Below are positions 51,486 through 60,070 of a stretch of DNA of 64,000 nucleotides, in pieces. This DNA is from JAVWGW01 sp036651575 (GTDB taxonomy: Bacteria > Actinomycetota > Coriobacteriia > Coriobacteriales > Eggerthellaceae), in the NCBI GenBank assembly GCA_036651575.1, contig JAVVXN010000002.1, positions 1-64,000 of the forward strand, given 5' to 3'. The first letter of the stretch is position 1. The number at the start of each line of letters is the position of its first letter. The position numbers and the translations under genes are program-made. The notes under the pieces are model-generated. The model was given only the letters and a program-made list of their open reading frames with translations. It had not been told where the DNA came from and did no database searches.

Positions 51486-53798
51486 ATGGACTTTCTGCTG
51501 ATGAATAAGAAATTTTCCGTAAAAAACATCCGCTCTTACATGCTTGCGGGTTTACTTTTTTGCGTTGTTACCCTCCTGGTAGGAATCGCTTGTTTTCAAT
51601 ACTATCTTCAGCTGCAGGATACGGTTAAAACCGAGGCCGGCGGTTATATGATGGAAATCTCGAAACAGATCGGTACCAACGCAAGCAAAACTATCGACGA
51701 TAATTTTTCGGTATTGAGCACGGTGGCAGCCGTGTTGGAAGATCCTCGGATCAATACGTATGCGCAACTGCAATCCTTGATCAATCGACAGCGAAATTTG
51801 TGGCATTATGAAAAGATGCTGCTCATTGATTCTTCCGGTGTTGCCTATGATGACCAGGGGAAAACCGTTGTCCTGGAAAACACCGAATGCGTGCGTAATG
51901 CGGTGATCAATCGAGTTCCTTCTTTGACTACGTCACAGGTTATCGCGGGTCAAGAAAGCGTCGTGTTCGCCATCCCGCTTAATGATGTCGTGATCGAAGG
52001 AAAGACGATGCTCGCGTTGGCGACAAGTTATGATTCGGCCACCTTTGATACGCTGCTGTCTATGACGGCTTTTGAGGGGCAGGGGTATGCTCACATCGTT
52101 CGTGGAGACGGCAGCGTGGTTATCAGGTCGAGTTCTCCGAATGCGCTTGAAACCGGCTATAACATCTTAAACTCCCTTTCCAGCGCTACGCTGATAGGTA
52201 AGAAGAGCTGGGATGATGTCAAGGCGGATATCGCGTCGGGCGGCAACGGCCAAATAGAGTTTTCCATGGGTTCTGAGCGTGAATATATGACCTACTTACC
52301 TCTTGCTACGCAGGGGTGGAGTCTTTTGACGTTTGTGCCCGTTTCCGCAGTCAACGCCAAGTCGAATATTTTGATGAATATTACGCTGTTGCTGTGCGGC
52401 TCGATCGCCCTTTCTTTTTCTCTTTTGACGGTGTTTTTGGTGTTGACGTTTTATCGAAGCAGAAAAAAACTCGAGCGTATTGCCTATGTTGATTCCGTTA
52501 CGGGAGGAAACACCATTGAGCGGTTCTACGAGCTGGCGAATGCCTGCTTGAAAGCTGCCGACAAGGATCGTCACGCGCTGATCTATGTCAACATCGAGAA
52601 GTTCAAATTGCTCAACGAGCAGTTTGGTAAGGATGCTTGTGATGAAATCTTGCGCAGTATCGAATGCGGCATCAGTTCAGATTTAGGAAAACATGAGTGC
52701 GTTGGTCGTCAAGCTGCCGATAATTTCTGTGTGCTGGTGCGCTATGAAACCGAAGATTTGATGGCGCATCGTTTCGAGGCGTGGTGTGAAAACGCTGAAC
52801 GGACCATGGAAGAAAATGGGTTTTCCTGGGTGCCTCTGACGATGGGATTTGGTGTTTTCCTGATAGAGGATACCTCCATGCCGTTTACTTACATGATTGA
52901 TCGGGCGAAGCTTGCTTTGTCGGAAGCCTCGAGTGTCTTTCAGGGCAAGATGCGCTATGCGCTCTACGACGAAGCTATTCGTCGCTTGATCGTGCGGGAA
53001 AAAGAGCTTGAAGATATGATGGAGCCCGCTTTGGCGCAGGGGGAGTTTCAGGTATATCTGCAGCCAAAATACGACGTGCAAACAGAACTGGTTTCAGGTG
53101 CGGAGGCATTGGTCCGCTGGGAGAGCGCCTCGGAGGGGATGCTTTTTCCCGATGAGTTTATTCCGCTGTTCGAAAAGAACGGGTTTATCATCGAGCTTGA
53201 TTTTTGGGTGTTTGAGGTGGTTTGCAAAACGCTCCGTTCGTGGATCGATGCGGGGATTGAACCGGTCAAGGTGTCGGTTAACTGTTCTCGTATGCACTTG
53301 CGAGATACCGATTTTATCGCCCGCTATCAGGCTCTTGCCGACCGCTACGATGTTCCGAGACGCTATCTTGAAATCGAGTTGACGGAAAACACTGTTTTCG
53401 AAGACGTTGAGCATCTTTCTCAGATTATCGGTGAGATCCGTGCCCAGGGATTTGGGTGTTCCATGGATGATTTCGGCAGTGGTTATTCTTCGCTCAATCT
53501 CATTCAGGATATTCCGGTTGATACCTTAAAGCTCGATAAGGTCTTTTTCAAAAAGAGCGCTATCGGTACCGAGCGCAGTGAAGCGGTTATCGAAAGTATT
53601 ATTTCTATGTCGAAAGCTCTCTGTATGGAAACGGTTGCCGAAGGCATAGAGGAGCGTTTCCAAGTTGACCTGCTCAAACGGTTGCACTGCGACTACGCTC
53701 AGGGGTATTTCTTTGCTCGTCCTCTGCCTATCGTTCAGTTTGAACAGCTGGTATTCAAGCGACAGATCAATGATGCTGCGTCTGATCGGAAGGGGTGA
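51486..53798 (+). CDS. Membrane c-di-GMP phosphodiesterase (dCache-like, degenerate GGDEF, EAL)
   Basis: A 770-residue sensor enzyme. Helix 1 (~19-41) and helix 2 (~300-325) enclose an extracytoplasmic sensing domain that resembles dCache. The GGDEF domain (~345-480) has GRQAADNF where GGDEF should be, so it cannot make c-di-GMP. The EAL domain (~505-760) keeps EALVRW, IELTEN, MDDFGSGYSS and ETVAEGIEE, so phosphodiesterase activity is likely. AAGGAGG 8 bases before ATG 51486 fixes the start. A solute-binding lipoprotein follows after 6 bases and may present a ligand to the outer domain. Confidence 0.9.
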   Translation: MDFLLMNKKFSVKNIRSYMLAGLLFCVVTLLVGIACFQYYLQLQDTVKTEAGGYMMEISKQIGTNASKTIDDNFSVLSTVAAVLEDPRINTYAQLQSLINRQRNLWHYEKMLLIDSSGVAYDDQGKTVVLENTECVRNAVINRVPSLTTSQVIAGQESVVFAIPLNDVVIEGKTMLALATSYDSATFDTLLSMTAFEGQGYAHIVRGDGSVVIRSSSPNALETGYNILNSLSSATLIGKKSWDDVKADIASGGNGQIEFSMGSEREYMTYLPLATQGWSLLTFVPVSAVNAKSNILMNITLLLCGSIALSFSLLTVFLVLTFYRSRKKLERIAYVDSVTGGNTIERFYELANACLKAADKDRHALIYVNIEKFKLLNEQFGKDACDEILRSIECGISSDLGKHECVGRQAADNFCVLVRYETEDLMAHRFEAWCENAERTMEENGFSWVPLTMGFGVFLIEDTSMPFTYMIDRAKLALSEASSVFQGKMRYALYDEAIRRLIVREKELEDMMEPALAQGEFQVYLQPKYDVQTELVSGAEALVRWESASEGMLFPDEFIPLFEKNGFIIELDFWVFEVVCKTLRSWIDAGIEPVKVSVNCSRMHLRDTDFIARYQALADRYDVPRRYLEIELTENTVFEDVEHLSQIIGEIRAQGFGCSMDDFGSGYSSLNLIQDIPVDTLKLDKVFFKKSAIGTERSEAVIESIISMSKALCMETVAEGIEERFQVDLLKRLHCDYAQGYFFARPLPIVQFEQLVFKRQINDAASDRKG

Positions 53799-53804
53799 TT
53801 TTTG

Positions 53805-55721
53805 ATGGTTTCTTTTCTGAAACGTCACGTGTCTGCGTTTTGTATCGCACTTCTCGTTTGCGGTGGGGGATTTGCGGCGATGGGGCTGATGTCGTGTGGC
53901 TCAGCGGCACCGGCAGGCACGGCTTCTGATGACATCGTGACGCAGACGGTGTCCGATCCCGACAAAATACCGGTGACCATGTTGGTGAAAAATGCCTTTT
54001 CGCTCGATGCCTTCGAGAAAAGCGCGGAAGAAAAATTTCCCCAACTCGATATCATTCAGGTAGGTAATTTTACTTCCGATATGGGAACGGATGAATACGA
54101 AGCGCGTCTTAAGAACGGTGATTTGACCGATATTGTGATGACGTGGCCTTTGGATGTTGGCGACGAGTATTGGAAAGATCAGCTGCTCGATTTGTCGGCT
54201 TTACCCATGACGGGTAAATACACCACGACGATGCTCGATGATATTTCCCAGGATGGTCAACTGTTCTATCTGCCCGGGCCTTCGCAGGTGCGGGGTATTG
54301 TATACAACAAAACCCTGTTCAGCGAAAAGGGTTGGGAAGTGCCGCAGGATTTTGATGGTTTTATCGAGTTGTGTCAAACCATCGAGCGTGATGGCATCCG
54401 CTCGCTACAGCTCGGTCTCGGAAACGAAGAAGTGCTTGATACCGCCTTTGTTGGCTATGGCTATAAGAGCGCTTTTAGCACGCCCGAAAACGCGCAGTGG
54501 CGCGCGGCTTACGATGAGGGGGTCGGCAGCTTTGCCGACAACTGCTTACCTGCCCTGCAGACATTTCAAACACTCATTGATGAGGGCGTTCTCAAGCCAG
54601 CTGATCTGGATATCACCTATGCCGATCGTGAGTACCTGTTGTTTTCTCGGCAGTGTGCCATGGTGGAAGATTCAGTGCTCATGACCCACATGGGAAACGA
54701 AAAAACCGGGACAACCGACGAGTTTGCCTTGATGCCCTTTTTCAATCCGGGAACCAACGGCGATTGGGCTCGCTTGTATCCTGTGTGCTATGTTGGCGCG
54801 AATAAAAATCTTGCCGAATCCGACGACAAGCACAAGCACAATCTCGTGATGCAGCTGTTGGAATATATCAGTACTCCCGAGGGGCAAGTGGCTCTGATCG
54901 GTGACAACGGAACGATGATTTCGAGTTTGAAAGGGGTTGCAGCCCCGAATGTCCCTGAAATAGAGGCGCTGTCTCAGACGCTTGATCAGGGGCGTTCTGC
55001 GGTTTTCCCGGTGCTTAAACGCTCACAAGAAGCTTTGCGTACCGGCTTGTCCGGGATGGTGGATGGCTCTCTGGCAGCCGACGACGTGGTTGCTTTAGTG
55101 GATGCGCAAAACGGCGCACCACCAACACCGCCGCGTTTCCCGTCGCTTGGCAGCGCAACAGCTGATTTCACCCTCCTTGAGACGGGAAATTTTATTACCG
55201 ACGCGATGCGCGCTAAAACGGGGTGCGATGTTGCTCTTTTTCTCGACAACGGGAAAGACGGTAAAACTAACGGCAAGGGTGTGAGCGCGCGTTTTTACCA
55301 CGGAGAATTGACCGATGTCGATATCAAACGGGTATATCCCGATGTGAGACGCGGTGAAACGGGCGAAATTTGGAAAGTTACCATGTCGGGTGATGATCTG
55401 CTCAAAACCCTTGAGTATGCGATTCCTGTTGATCATGACCAGACCGGTTGGTTCTACTATTTTTCGGGATTACAAATGGAATACGCGCCCGCCGCTGATC
55501 CGGGTACCCGGATCCATTCGATTCAGGACAAAGAGGGCAAGGCGATCGATCGTCAGAAGACGTACTCCATCGCAGTTATGGATGACAGCGTGCCCGCTGA
55601 GTACGTACGGTCATGCGAAAAAACCGGCATCTTTATCCCGGAGTTACTCAGAGATGAGATCGGGGAACGTCACAGCATCACACCCAGCGGTGATGGGCGA
55701 TTTGTCGTTGCGCAGCCCTGA
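53805..55721 (+). CDS. Lipoprotein: solute-binding domain fused to 5'-nucleotidase C-terminal domain
   Basis: A 638-residue exported lipoprotein. Its signal peptide ends in the lipobox LMSC at about residues 28-31. Residues ~50-420 form a family 1 extracellular solute-binding domain (IVMTWPLDVGDEYW, VRGIVYNKTLFSEKGWEVP). Residues ~450-635 match the 5'-nucleotidase C-terminal (substrate-binding) domain: LLETGNFITDAMR, GETGEIWKVTMSGDDLLKTLE and the FYYFSGLQMEY segment. The metallophosphoesterase domain that normally precedes it is absent, and the NGGGIR loop is altered. It probably binds a ligand for the EAL sensor upstream. ATG 53805 is preferred to TTG 53802. Confidence 0.85.
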   Translation: MVSFLKRHVSAFCIALLVCGGGFAAMGLMSCGSAAPAGTASDDIVTQTVSDPDKIPVTMLVKNAFSLDAFEKSAEEKFPQLDIIQVGNFTSDMGTDEYEARLKNGDLTDIVMTWPLDVGDEYWKDQLLDLSALPMTGKYTTTMLDDISQDGQLFYLPGPSQVRGIVYNKTLFSEKGWEVPQDFDGFIELCQTIERDGIRSLQLGLGNEEVLDTAFVGYGYKSAFSTPENAQWRAAYDEGVGSFADNCLPALQTFQTLIDEGVLKPADLDITYADREYLLFSRQCAMVEDSVLMTHMGNEKTGTTDEFALMPFFNPGTNGDWARLYPVCYVGANKNLAESDDKHKHNLVMQLLEYISTPEGQVALIGDNGTMISSLKGVAAPNVPEIEALSQTLDQGRSAVFPVLKRSQEALRTGLSGMVDGSLAADDVVALVDAQNGAPPTPPRFPSLGSATADFTLLETGNFITDAMRAKTGCDVALFLDNGKDGKTNGKGVSARFYHGELTDVDIKRVYPDVRRGETGEIWKVTMSGDDLLKTLEYAIPVDHDQTGWFYYFSGLQMEYAPAADPGTRIHSIQDKEGKAIDRQKTYSIAVMDDSVPAEYVRSCEKTGIFIPELLRDEIGERHSITPSGDGRFVVAQP

Positions 55722-55754
55722 GATCCTCGTCACCGAAAGAATGCCCGGTGCGAC

Positions 55755-55784
55755 TTGACAGTGGCGAGGTCGTTCTTCTACTCT
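55755..55784 (+). promoter_or_regulatory. Promoter of the thiamine operon leader
   Basis: A perfect TTGACA (55755-55760), an 18-base spacer and TACTCT (55779-55784) predict initiation near 55791, just before two tandem terminators. Confidence 0.65.
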
Positions 55785-55800
55785 AACACCTAGAGTATGC

Positions 55801-55857
55801 AGCGCATACGAAGGGGCGCACCACCACGGGTGCGGCTTTCTTCGTATGCGCTTTTTT
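55801..55857 (+). terminator. First leader terminator upstream of thiS
   Basis: AGCGCATACGAAG (55801-55813) pairs perfectly over 13 bases with CTTCGTATGCGCT (55840-55852). An inner stem CGCACC/GGTGCG lies inside, and six T follow (55852-55857). It either ends the lipoprotein transcript or attenuates the thi leader. Confidence 0.9.
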
Positions 55858-55862
55858 ATTGG

Positions 55863-55915
55863 CTCACCACCCGAAGAACGCACTTCTCATGCGTCAGCGA
55901 GGTGGTGAGTTTTTT
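55863..55915 (+). terminator. Second leader terminator upstream of thiS
   Basis: CTCACCACC (55863-55871) pairs perfectly with GGTGGTGAG (55901-55909), with an inner ACGCA/TGCGT-type stem, then six T (55910-55915). It lies 30 bases before the thiS ATG, the expected place for an attenuator. No TPP-aptamer consensus (CTGAGA, ACCTGATCTGG) is visible nearby. Confidence 0.88.
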
Positions 55916-55944
55916 GCGTGATTGGTGTTGAAGGGAGTTTACGT

Positions 55945-56139
55945 ATGATGATTAACGGGGTGTTTTGCGAGGGCGTTGAAAAGATGACCCTTGCCGCATT
56001 TATCGAGGATAGGGGATATGACCGCGCACGGGTGGCTTGCGAGCTCAATGGCGCTATCGTGTCGCGCTCCCGATACGATACGTGCATGCTTGCCGATGTC
56101 GATCGTCTTGAAATCGTCCATTTCGTGGGGGGTGGCTGA
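55945..56139 (+). CDS. thiS: Sulfur carrier protein ThiS
   Basis: A 64-residue ubiquitin-like sulfur carrier for the thiazole of thiamine. It begins MMINGVFCEGVEKMTLAAF and ends in the required GlyGly (VGGG), which ThiF adenylates and a sulfur donor converts to thiocarboxylate. GAAGGGAG sets ATG 55945. thiF starts one base after the stop. Confidence 0.92.
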   Translation: MMINGVFCEGVEKMTLAAFIEDRGYDRARVACELNGAIVSRSRYDTCMLADVDRLEIVHFVGGG

Positions 56140-56140
56140 T

Positions 56141-56770
56141 ATGGAGTTGTCGCAGGGGGATTTTCGGGAGGCTTTAATGCGACGGGTGTCGCAGGAGTCC
56201 TACGAAAAACTCCGTGCGGCGCGAGTGGGCATCGCGGGGCTCGGTGGTCTCGGTTCGCATATCGCGGTGTCGTTGGCTCGGTGTGGTATCGGTTCACTAC
56301 ACCTGGTCGATTTTGATCGAGTTGATATGAGTAATCTTAATCGTCAGCACTATTTCATATCCCATCTCGGTCGCTTCAAGACAGAAGCCCTTGCCGACCA
56401 GCTTTGGCAAATCAATCCCTCTCTGAAATTGACATGCGATAACGTGGTTGTCACCGCAGGCAATGCGACCGATATTTTTGCGCATGACCCGCTGGTGTGT
56501 GAGGCTTTCGATCGCCCCGAAAGCAAGGCGTTACTGGTCAATGTGCTGCTCGAGCACGATGCTCGTGTCCGTGTCGTTGCGTCTTCGGGCATGGCTGGCA
56601 CGGGGCCAGCAAACGATATCCGCACGCGGCGTCTGGGAAGTCGCTTGTATATTTGCGGTGATGAAATGAGTGCTGTTGCCGATGATGAACCCTTGTTTGC
56701 CCCTCGGGTCGCTTTATGTGCGGGGCATCAAGCGCAGCAGATTATACGGTTGGTTTTGGAAGAAGAATAA
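56141..56770 (+). CDS. thiF: ThiS adenylyltransferase ThiF
   Basis: A 209-residue E1-like enzyme that activates the ThiS C-terminus with ATP. The nucleotide-binding motif VGIAGLGGLGSHIAVSLAR is followed by DFDRVDMSNLNRQHY, the ATP and Mg site. The short form lacks the zinc-binding CxxC tail of E. coli ThiF, as is usual for the Gram-positive and clostridial ThiF type. ATG 56141 is fixed by homology and a GGGGGGTGG stretch; the longer overlapping frame inside thiS is rejected. Confidence 0.92.
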   Translation: MELSQGDFREALMRRVSQESYEKLRAARVGIAGLGGLGSHIAVSLARCGIGSLHLVDFDRVDMSNLNRQHYFISHLGRFKTEALADQLWQINPSLKLTCDNVVVTAGNATDIFAHDPLVCEAFDRPESKALLVNVLLEHDARVRVVASSGMAGTGPANDIRTRRLGSRLYICGDEMSAVADDEPLFAPRVALCAGHQAQQIIRLVLEEE

Positions 56771-56782
56771 TCGAAGGGAACT

Positions 56783-57568
56783 ATGATGGATATCGCTCAG
56801 GATACCTGGTCACTTGCTGGCCACGTGTTTACGTCCCGCTTCATTTTAGGATCGGGAAAATATAGTCTTAATCTTGTTGATGCTGCCGTGCGCTGCGCGG
56901 GAGCTGAAATCATCACGTTGGCTCTTCGGCGCGTCAATACCGCGCAGGATGACAATATTATGTCGGCGATTCCGGAGCAGGTGACGCTTTTGCCGAACAC
57001 TTCAGGGGCGCGTAGCGCCGAAGAAGCGGTTCGTATTGCGCGGTTGGCGCGTGAGCTGGGGTGTGGTGATTTCATAAAAATCGAGGTCATTCATGACTCA
57101 AAATATCTGTTGCCCGACAATCATGAAACGGTGCTTGCGACAAAGATTTTGGCAGACGAGGGTTTTGTCGTGCTGCCCTATATGTATCCCGATCTCAACA
57201 CCGCGCGTGCATTGGTCGAGGCGGGGGCGGCTGCGGTCATGCCTCTGGCAGCGCCTATCGGGTCGAATAAGGGTTTGTGTACCCGAGACTTTATTCAAAT
57301 TCTCATCGATGAAATCGACGTGCCGGTCATCGTCGATGCGGGTATCGGCGCGCCTTCCCAGGCTTGTGAAGCGATGGAGATGGGCGCGACAGCCATCATG
57401 GCGAATACCGCAATTGCAACCGCGGGCGATGTCGCTGCCATGGCAAAAGCATTTAGAAGCGCCATCGAAGGTGGTCGTACAGCGTATAGGGCGGGCCTTG
57501 GCCGCGTCAGTGATAAAGCCTGTGCATCATCTCCTTTGACCGGGTTTTTAGCGGAAGAGGAGGCTTAA
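56783..57568 (+). CDS. thiG: Thiazole synthase ThiG
   Basis: A 261-residue TIM-barrel enzyme that builds the thiazole phosphate from deoxyxylulose-5-phosphate, dehydroglycine and ThiS thiocarboxylate. It shows FILGSGKY, the Schiff-base lysine in DFIKIEVI, LPYMYPDL, AAVMPLAAPIGSNKG and VIVDAGIGAPSQA. It lies between thiF and thiH, the expected order. GAAGGGAAC precedes ATG 56783. Confidence 0.95.
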   Translation: MMDIAQDTWSLAGHVFTSRFILGSGKYSLNLVDAAVRCAGAEIITLALRRVNTAQDDNIMSAIPEQVTLLPNTSGARSAEEAVRIARLARELGCGDFIKIEVIHDSKYLLPDNHETVLATKILADEGFVVLPYMYPDLNTARALVEAGAAAVMPLAAPIGSNKGLCTRDFIQILIDEIDVPVIVDAGIGAPSQACEAMEMGATAIMANTAIATAGDVAAMAKAFRSAIEGGRTAYRAGLGRVSDKACASSPLTGFLAEEEA

Positions 57569-57573
57569 AAATT

Positions 57574-58821
57574 ATGATGGTGAGCAAAATGGGTCCTGAG
57601 GGCTGCTTGGGTGGGGTCGCCTCGGCGGATGATTTGCCGTCGGGGTGCGATGTGCAGCGAGATATCGATACCGCTCGTGCGATCGACCACCTGCGCTACC
57701 TGCCCGATATGGAGCGTATCGAGTCTGACGTGATGGATACCGTGATCGCCAGGATGAACGACTACGATTACGATCGGTATGGTTCAGAAGATGTTGTTGC
57801 GGCTCTCAAAGCCAACGTGCGCACTCCCCAGCATTTTGCTGCACTGCTTTCGCCGGCGGCCGAGTTTTTTTTGGAGGAAATGGCACAGGCGGCGCGTCTC
57901 GAAAAGCGTCGTTTTTTTGGGGACACCGTGTATATGTTCACGCCGATTTATCTTTCGAACTACTGCGATAACTACTGCATTTATTGCGGATTTAATTGCC
58001 ACAACGATATTCGACGGGCCAAACTTGAAGGGGAGGCAATCGAGCGTGAGATGGCTGCCATTGCAGCGACGGGTTTGGAGGAAATTCTGATTTTAACGGG
58101 GGAAAGCCGCAGTGCTTCTGATGTTGCCTACATCGGTGAAGCGTGTAAAATCGCGCGGCGCCACTTTAAAACCATCGGTATCGAAGTGTATCCAATGGAT
58201 ACAAATGAGTACGCTTACCTGCGAAAATGTGGCGTTGATTACGTGACGGTATTTCAGGAAACCTATAATTGCGATAAGTATGAAAAGTTGCACCGCGCGG
58301 GACGCAAGCGTGTTTTTCCCTATCGGTTTGCCGCACAGGAACGCGCGCTTTTAGGCGGCATGCGGGGGGTGGCGTTTGCGGCGCTTTTGGGTCTCGACGA
58401 CTTTCGTAAAGACGCTTTCGCTACGGGTATGCACGCTTATCTGTTGCAGCGTAAATACCCTCATGCCGAACTTTCGTTTTCGTGCCCGCGCCTGCGCCCG
58501 ATCGTCAATAATGACCAGATCAACCCGCGCGATGTGCACGAGCGTCAGCTGCTCCAGATCATGTGTGCGTATCGGTTGTTTATGCCCTTTATGGGCATCA
58601 CGATTTCGACGCGGGAGAGAGAGGGGTTTCGCGATCACGTGATCGATATTGCGGCAACCAAGATATCGGCGGGGGTGTCCACCGGCATTGGGGGGCATGT
58701 CGACGAAGAGCGGGGGGACGATCAATTCGAAATTGCCGACGGGCGAAACGTGGCCGAGGTTGCCGCCGCCATTCGTGCGCAGGGTTTGCAACCGGTTATG
58801 AATGATTATGTGTTCGTATAG
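57574..58821 (+). CDS. thiH: 2-iminoacetate synthase ThiH
   Basis: A 415-residue radical SAM enzyme that cleaves tyrosine to dehydroglycine for thiazole formation, the anaerobic alternative to ThiO. The cluster motif CDNYCIYCGF (CxxxCxxC) is near residue 130, followed by ILILTGESR and VYPMDTNEY. The C-terminal BATS region is complete, with GGHVDEERGDDQFEI. The N-terminus has a short extension. It overlaps thiE by 20 bases. Use of ThiH fits an anaerobe. Confidence 0.95.
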   Translation: MMVSKMGPEGCLGGVASADDLPSGCDVQRDIDTARAIDHLRYLPDMERIESDVMDTVIARMNDYDYDRYGSEDVVAALKANVRTPQHFAALLSPAAEFFLEEMAQAARLEKRRFFGDTVYMFTPIYLSNYCDNYCIYCGFNCHNDIRRAKLEGEAIEREMAAIAATGLEEILILTGESRSASDVAYIGEACKIARRHFKTIGIEVYPMDTNEYAYLRKCGVDYVTVFQETYNCDKYEKLHRAGRKRVFPYRFAAQERALLGGMRGVAFAALLGLDDFRKDAFATGMHAYLLQRKYPHAELSFSCPRLRPIVNNDQINPRDVHERQLLQIMCAYRLFMPFMGITISTREREGFRDHVIDIAATKISAGVSTGIGGHVDEERGDDQFEIADGRNVAEVAAAIRAQGLQPVMNDYVFV

Positions 58822-59362
58822 GCGCATTGCTTTTACCGCGCGCAATCTGTGTGCGCGTTCACTGCCCGAGCAAATTGAACGGCTTGCGGGCAAAATTGAC
58901 GCGGTGGTCGTGCGCGAAAAGGATTTGACCGAAAGCGAATACGAAGCGCTTGCGCAAACGGTGCTTATGGTTTGTCAACCTTTGTCCATCGAGTGTGTTC
59001 TCCACACGTTTGCAGGGGCAGCACGCCGTCTGGGTTGTGACACCCTCCACGTTCCGCTTCCCCTCCTGCAAAAGAGGGGAAGGCCGAGTGGGTTTATGCG
59101 TGTCGGTACGGGCGTTCATTCGCTTGAAGAGGTTGCTCGGGCGCAGAATCTGGGGGCTGATTATCTTGTGGCAAGCCATATTTTTGCGACGGGGTGCAAG
59201 GAGGGGCAACCCGCACGGGGGCTGGCGTTTCTGAGCGAGGTGGTGGAGGCCTCCACGGTTCCTGTCTATGCTTTGGGGGGAATTGTCGAGAGTAACGAAG
59301 CTCTGGTCGTTGCCGCGGGTGCCCAGGGCTCGTGTCGCATGTCTGATTATATGCGGATGTAG
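58802..59362 (+). CDS. thiE: ThiE/TenI-type thiamine phosphate synthase family protein
   Basis: A 186-residue TIM-barrel protein, somewhat shorter than the usual ~210 for ThiE. It has VVVREKDLTESEY (phosphate-binding arginine and aspartate region), LHVPLPLLQKRG and GTGVHSLEEV, then YALGGIVESN. The normal ThiE C-terminal GVAVMS-type loop is replaced by GAQGSCRMS. It may be a true ThiE joining the pyrimidine and thiazole, or a TenI-like protein that aromatises the thiazole. The start overlaps thiH by 20 bases, ATG 58802 or 58808. Confidence 0.8.
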   Translation: MIMCSYRRIAFTARNLCARSLPEQIERLAGKIDAVVVREKDLTESEYEALAQTVLMVCQPLSIECVLHTFAGAARRLGCDTLHVPLPLLQKRGRPSGFMRVGTGVHSLEEVARAQNLGADYLVASHIFATGCKEGQPARGLAFLSEVVEASTVPVYALGGIVESNEALVVAAGAQGSCRMSDYMRM

Positions 59363-59455
59363 GAGGCGCTTTTCTCAAAGAGAGGTGCTCTACGCCCGGC
59401 ACCGTGTGCTGTGCGTTCTTCGTGTGTGCGCACGATGCGTGCGGGGTGGACTCTC

Positions 59456-59516
59456 TGGTCAAGTCAAGATAAATATGGTATAAATGTTTGCAAGCGTGCA
59501 GAGGCGCGCATAATAC
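59456..59516 (+). promoter_or_regulatory. Two candidate promoters of the rimP-nusA-infB operon
   Basis: TGGTCA (59456-59461), 17 bases, TATAAA (59479-59484) is the first. TTGCAA (59488-59493), 17 bases, TAATAC (59511-59516) is the second. Both lie upstream of a terminator-like hairpin, so transcripts would carry it in their leader. The 222-base gap after thiE holds little else. Confidence 0.5.
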
Positions 59517-59530
59517 TTTCGAAACTACGA

Positions 59531-59561
59531 GAAAGTGGGCATGCTCCCGCTTTCTTTATTT
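59531..59561 (+). terminator. Hairpin with T-rich tail in the rimP leader
   Basis: GAAAGTGGG (59531-59539) pairs with CCCGCTTTC (59546-59554, one wobble) and is followed by TTTATTT. It is either the end of the thi operon or an attenuator in the nusA operon leader, whose read-through would depend on NusA level. Confidence 0.65.
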
Positions 59562-59584
59562 CTGGGACACCTTAAGGGGGATAT

Positions 59585-60055
59585 ATGCTCGGCAAAAAGG
59601 AACAAAGCTTGTTTGATGCACTATCTCCGAAGGCGCTTGAAGAAGGTATTGAAATCGTGACGGTGGAAATTGTCGGCGCGAAAAAATCGCCCACGATCAG
59701 GGTTTATATCGATACTCCGCAAGGGGTTAGCTTCGATGAGCTTTCCTCTTCTCAGGTTTGGGTCAACGAAATCTTAGACGCGCTCGATCCTTTTCCCGGG
59801 GCATATACCCTGGAAGTTTCGTCGCCCGGTATCGATCGTCCCCTGCGTACCCTCGAACACTTCACTCGCTTCATAGGCGAAGTTGTCATGCTTCAGACGG
59901 TGACTCCCCTTGAAGGGCGAAGCAAGTGGACCGGCATTTTGTCGGGTGTTGAGGGCGATGCGGTGGTGCTCGATAGTGAAGGCGTTATACAAAAAATCGC
60001 ATTGGATGAGATCAAAAAGGCCCGCATCAAGGGTTCCATTGATTTCAGTGCATAG
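59585..60055 (+). CDS. rimP: Ribosome maturation factor RimP
   Basis: A 156-residue protein that helps mature the 30S subunit. The N-terminal domain has GIEIVTVEIVG and the IRVYIDTPQGVS segment. The central YTLEVSSPGIDRPL is the family signature, and the C-terminal SH3-like domain covers ~90-155. AAGGGGG precedes ATG 59585. rimP-nusA-ylxR-infB is a conserved operon order. Confidence 0.95.
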   Translation: MLGKKEQSLFDALSPKALEEGIEIVTVEIVGAKKSPTIRVYIDTPQGVSFDELSSSQVWVNEILDALDPFPGAYTLEVSSPGIDRPLRTLEHFTRFIGEVVMLQTVTPLEGRSKWTGILSGVEGDAVVLDSEGVIQKIALDEIKKARIKGSIDFSA

Positions 60056-60070
60056 GAAAGGATGCAAGGA

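Noticed and set aside
55722..55944. A TPP riboswitch before thiS
   Set aside because: Expected here, but the conserved TPP-aptamer segments were not found by eye; only two terminators are present. A covariance search would be decisive.
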